Assembly: GCA_021205695.1 (NCBI GenBank)
Contig: JAJPXB010000012.1
Location: forward strand, 1 to 52,619
DNA: 52,619 nucleotides
Source: Clostridiales bacterium
Lineage (GTDB): Bacteria; Bacillota; Clostridia; Oscillospirales; Oscillospiraceae
Reading direction: 5' to 3'
Every line of letters begins with the position of its first letter. Position 1 is the first letter of the stretch. Position numbers and translations under genes: made by a program. The notes under the pieces are model-generated. The model had not been told where the DNA came from. It saw only the letters and a list, made by a program, of their open reading frames with translations, and searched no databases. This document shows, piece by piece, positions 50,598-52,619 of the stretch.

Positions 50598-50706
50598 GGA
50601 CAAAATTCAAATGTCGTCCAATTTTGTAACGGTTCCGGCCAATTGCGTAAAAATTCGACAAACGGAGAATTTGTCCGGTGCAGACCCGAAAGAGGCGGGC
50701 TATAAT
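50598..50706 (+). promoter_or_regulatory. radical SAM gene promoter region with repeated half-sites
   Basis: A consensus TATAAT (50701-50706) lacks a suitable -35 box. Upstream lie GGACAAAATTC (50598-50608), TCCAATTTTGTAAC (50617-50630) and GAATTTGTCC (50667-50676), which are related half-sites in both orientations. This suggests control by a DNA-binding protein that replaces -35 recognition. Confidence 0.5.
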
Positions 50707-50783
50707 CGGACACAACAGGTCGAGAGCATCGCGCATGGGCCAGGGGACTGGCTGCGGCGATGACAGAAAAGGAGGACCATTTT

Positions 50784-52187
50784 ATGGACGTGGCAAATGC
50801 AATTAAAAAATTCGGTATGGAGCAGGCGCTGGCCTATCTCCAGAAGGACCCGGAGACAAACCTGAAAAAGCTGATGGATGCGGCGGACAAATACGCCGGC
50901 GGAATGTTCCCCCGTCAGCGCAACGCCATCCGAGACGCCATCTATAATCCGGAGAACCCCTATCATCAGTACATTCTCCGGCTCATCAAGGACACCGATG
51001 AGGATGTGCTGAAGACGGTAGCTACCAACTTCTTCATCAACGTCAACATGGTCGGCTGGCCCCTCCAGGACAAGATGCGGGAAAAGTACGGCTGCAATAT
51101 CCCCTGGGCTATCCTGCTGGACCCCACCTCCGCCTGCAACCTGCACTGCACCGGCTGCTGGGCGGCAGAGTACGGCAACCGTCTGAACCTGTCCTATGAC
51201 GAGATCGACAGCATCATCCGTCAGGGCAAGGAGCTGGGCGTCTATATGTACATCTACACCGGCGGCGAGCCTCTGGTGCGGAAGAAGGACATCATCCGGC
51301 TGTGCGAGAAGCACAGCGACTGCATCTTCCTGTGCTTCACCAACGCCACCCTCATCGACGAGCAGTTCGCCGACGATATGCTCCGGGTGAAGAACTTTAT
51401 CCCGGCCATCTCTCTGGAGGGCTTTGAGGAGGCCACCGACGGACGCCGGGGCAAGGGCGTCTATCAAAAGGTCATCCACGCCATCGAGCTGCTCCACCAG
51501 CGCCGCCTGGTCTTTGGCATCTCCGCCTGCTACACCAGCGCCAACCTGGACTCCATCACCTCCGAGGCGTTCTATGACAAGCTGATCGAGCTGGGGGTCT
51601 ACTTTATCTGGTACTTCCACTATATGCCCGTGGGGAACGATGCCAGCCCCGATCTGCTGCTCACCCCGGAGCAGCGGGAGACGATCTATCACCGCATCCG
51701 CCACTATCGGGCCACCAAGCCCCTGTTCCCCATGGATTTCCAGAATGACGGCGAGTTCGCGGGCGGCTGCATCGCAGGCGGCAGGCGGTACCTCCACATC
51801 AACGCCAACGGCGACGTGGACCCCTGCGTCTTTATCCACTATTCCAACTGCAACATCCGGGAGTGCACGCTGCTGGAGGCCCTCCAGTCCCCCATTTTCA
51901 TGGCCTATCACGACGGCCAGCCCTTCAATGAAAACCATCTCCGGCCCTGCCCCATGCTGGAGAATCCGGACGCCCTGCGCAAGCTGGTCAAGGAGACGGG
52001 CGCGCACTCCACTGATCTGGAGTCCCCGGAGACGGTGGATCACCTGTGCGACAAGTGCGTGGAATACGCCGAAAACTGGAAGCCCACCGCCGACCGCCTG
52101 TGGAAGGAGTCCCAGGAGGAGAAGGCAAAGCGCCAGGCCCAGCGGGAGCTGGAGGAGCAACAGGCGCAGCAAAGCAGGAAAAAGTAA
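50784..52187 (+). CDS. radical SAM protein with SPASM-like C-terminal region
   Basis: A 467-residue radical SAM enzyme. The N-terminal ~105 residues are helical and not part of the core. The 4Fe-4S motif CNLHCTGC (CxxxCxxC, about 122-129) follows PWAILLDPTSA, and GGEP (about 167) binds SAM. The C-terminal part has cysteines in FAGGCIAGGRRYLHINANGDVDPCVFIHYSNCNIREC and further CPM and CDKC motifs, like a SPASM auxiliary cluster domain. A charged Q/E/R-rich tail ends the protein. No small peptide or maturation partner gene is nearby, so the substrate is unknown. AAAGGAGG lies before the ATG at 50784; the upstream ATG at 50760 lacks a site. Confidence 0.88.
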   Translation: MDVANAIKKFGMEQALAYLQKDPETNLKKLMDAADKYAGGMFPRQRNAIRDAIYNPENPYHQYILRLIKDTDEDVLKTVATNFFINVNMVGWPLQDKMREKYGCNIPWAILLDPTSACNLHCTGCWAAEYGNRLNLSYDEIDSIIRQGKELGVYMYIYTGGEPLVRKKDIIRLCEKHSDCIFLCFTNATLIDEQFADDMLRVKNFIPAISLEGFEEATDGRRGKGVYQKVIHAIELLHQRRLVFGISACYTSANLDSITSEAFYDKLIELGVYFIWYFHYMPVGNDASPDLLLTPEQRETIYHRIRHYRATKPLFPMDFQNDGEFAGGCIAGGRRYLHINANGDVDPCVFIHYSNCNIRECTLLEALQSPIFMAYHDGQPFNENHLRPCPMLENPDALRKLVKETGAHSTDLESPETVDHLCDKCVEYAENWKPTADRLWKESQEEKAKRQAQRELEEQQAQQSRKK

Positions 52188-52200
52188 GTTTCAAAATATG

Positions 52201-52240
52201 GGCCCGTGGGGACAGCTTTGGTTGCTCCACGGGCGTTTTC
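52201..52240 (+). terminator. terminator of the radical SAM gene
   Basis: GCCCGTGG (52202-52209) pairs with CCACGGGC (52227-52234), followed by GTTTTC. Confidence 0.8.
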
Positions 52241-52275
52241 CAACCCCAGGTGGGAAGGATTCCACCGACCGGTCA

Positions 52276-52303
52276 TTGCGTTTGACCTGTGATCTGTTAG
52301 GAT
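52276..52303 (+). promoter_or_regulatory. possible promoter of the small RNA candidate
   Basis: TTGCGT (52276-52281), a 16-bp spacer and TAGGAT (52298-52303). Confidence 0.4.
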
Positions 52304-52304
52304 A

Positions 52305-52424
52305 GGGCCACAGAACGGGGGACCGAAGCGTCGACCCGGAAAGGGAGGGTGAGCATCGACCGTGCCGCAGAGCGGAAATGCCCGAACCGGAAGGTGTCAC
52401 CGCCGGAAGCTCAGGCATTTTTTT
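52305..52424 (+). ncRNA. candidate structured small RNA of unknown class
   Basis: About 120 nt between a possible promoter and a clear terminator, with no start codon-ribosome site pair. Predicted elements are GTCGA/TCGAC closing a CCC/GGG hairpin (about 52330-52360), a CCGC-AGA-GCGG hairpin (about 52365-52375), and a terminator with ATGCCCGA (52378-52385) pairing with TCAGGCAT (52411-52418) and seven T residues. I cannot match it to 6S, SRP, tmRNA, RNase P or a riboswitch class I know. Confidence 0.45.
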
Positions 52425-52435
52425 CGTGGGAAGTC

Positions 52436-52463
52436 TTTACAATCGGGAGAAATCTGGTATAAT
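52436..52463 (+). promoter_or_regulatory. promoter of the tRNA region
   Basis: TTTACA (52436-52441), a 16-bp spacer and TATAAT (52458-52463), extended by TGG. Confidence 0.8.
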
Positions 52464-52496
52464 AAGGTCTGCTGAGTTCGCCATAGGGCGGCATTT

Positions 52497-52545
52497 GGGC
52501 CTGTAGCGCAGCTGGGAGTGCAAGCGTAACGGTTTTATGCACGAC
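52497..52545 (+). pseudogene. truncated tRNA copy (5' half)
   Basis: Begins with 22 bases identical, apart from one substitution (GCGC for GCTC), to the tRNA at 52598. Acceptor GGGCCTG, D-stem GCGC/GTGC and a GCGTA/TATGC anticodon-like stem can form, but the loop lacks U33 and no T-arm or matching 3' acceptor strand follows. Confidence 0.6.
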
Positions 52546-52597
52546 AGTTTTGGGCCTGTGACCCGCTTGTAAGCAACCAATTCACATCACAAAATAG

Positions 52598-52619
52598 GGG
52601 CCTGTAGCTCAGCTGGGAG
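52598..52619 (+). tRNA. start of a tRNA gene, cut by the window end
   Basis: GGGCCTG acceptor, T8, A9, GCTC D-stem and AGCTGGGAG D-loop, then the window ends. The anticodon is not visible, so the amino acid cannot be assigned. Confidence 0.85.

Noticed and set aside
52305..52424. Glycine riboswitch, suggested by GCTCAGGCA near the 3' end
   Set aside because: The other conserved aptamer segments are missing and no glycine-cleavage or transport gene follows.
52497..52570. Complete functional tRNA at 52497
   Set aside because: No T-arm and no CAGGCCC strand to pair with the acceptor; the putative anticodon loop lacks U33.

Overview
The window is a GC-rich (roughly 60% by eye) chromosomal segment of a low-G+C-lineage Gram-positive, most likely a clostridial gut bacterium of the Oscillospirales (Flavonifractor/Lawsonibacter-like). 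The reasons are the strong AGGAGG ribosome binding sites, sigma-A promoters with 17-bp spacing, a CIRCE-controlled groESL operon, the FtsEX plus secreted hydrolase module, the rpsO-pnp-M16 peptidase cluster, ThyX, type III pantothenate kinase (CoaX) and a MarR/heterodimeric ABC exporter operon. The placement is inferred from gene content and codon style; no 16S gene is present. I see no prophage, insertion sequence or CRISPR array.

Left part (1-15.6 kb, all plus strand): a CdaR/PucR-type regulator; ftsE-ftsX-NlpC/P60 hydrolase (cell-wall cutting at division); lysA followed by a DUF3298 lipoprotein; mnmG; a membrane-anchored amidase_2; a PfkB sugar kinase; and a MarR regulator with two ABC half-exporters. 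Most units have a recognisable promoter and terminator.

Middle (15.6-28 kb, all minus strand): an apparent eight-gene operon running HD hydrolase, thiI, cinA, PAP2 phosphatase, UPF0126 channel, thyX, ArsC-like and Nim-like flavoprotein; then a monocistronic 5.2-kb gene for a DUF4011/Upf1-like superfamily I helicase whose motor motifs are all eroded; then a cytidylate kinase-like protein.

Right part (28-52.6 kb): two PhoBR/OmpR-type two-component pairs flanking a SecB-like protein; rpsO and pnp separated by a very long RNA hairpin; an acyltransferase carrying seven copies of a 7-bp repeat (a likely phase-variation switch); an M16 peptidase; a minus-strand pyrE-radC-uvrB operon; a VanZ-like protein; tRNA-Gly(CCC); coaX; a third two-component pair that is a paralogue of the first; XpaC-like protein; groES-groEL; a membrane protein; a radical SAM/SPASM protein; then a possible small RNA, a truncated tRNA copy and the start of a tRNA at the window edge.

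The observations most worth following are the degenerate giant helicase (21891-27044), the heptanucleotide tract in the acyltransferase (36121-36169), the 92-nt pnp leader hairpin (33440-33531), the NlpC/P60 hydrolase lacking the usual third catalytic His, and the unassigned RNA plus tRNA fragment at the right end.
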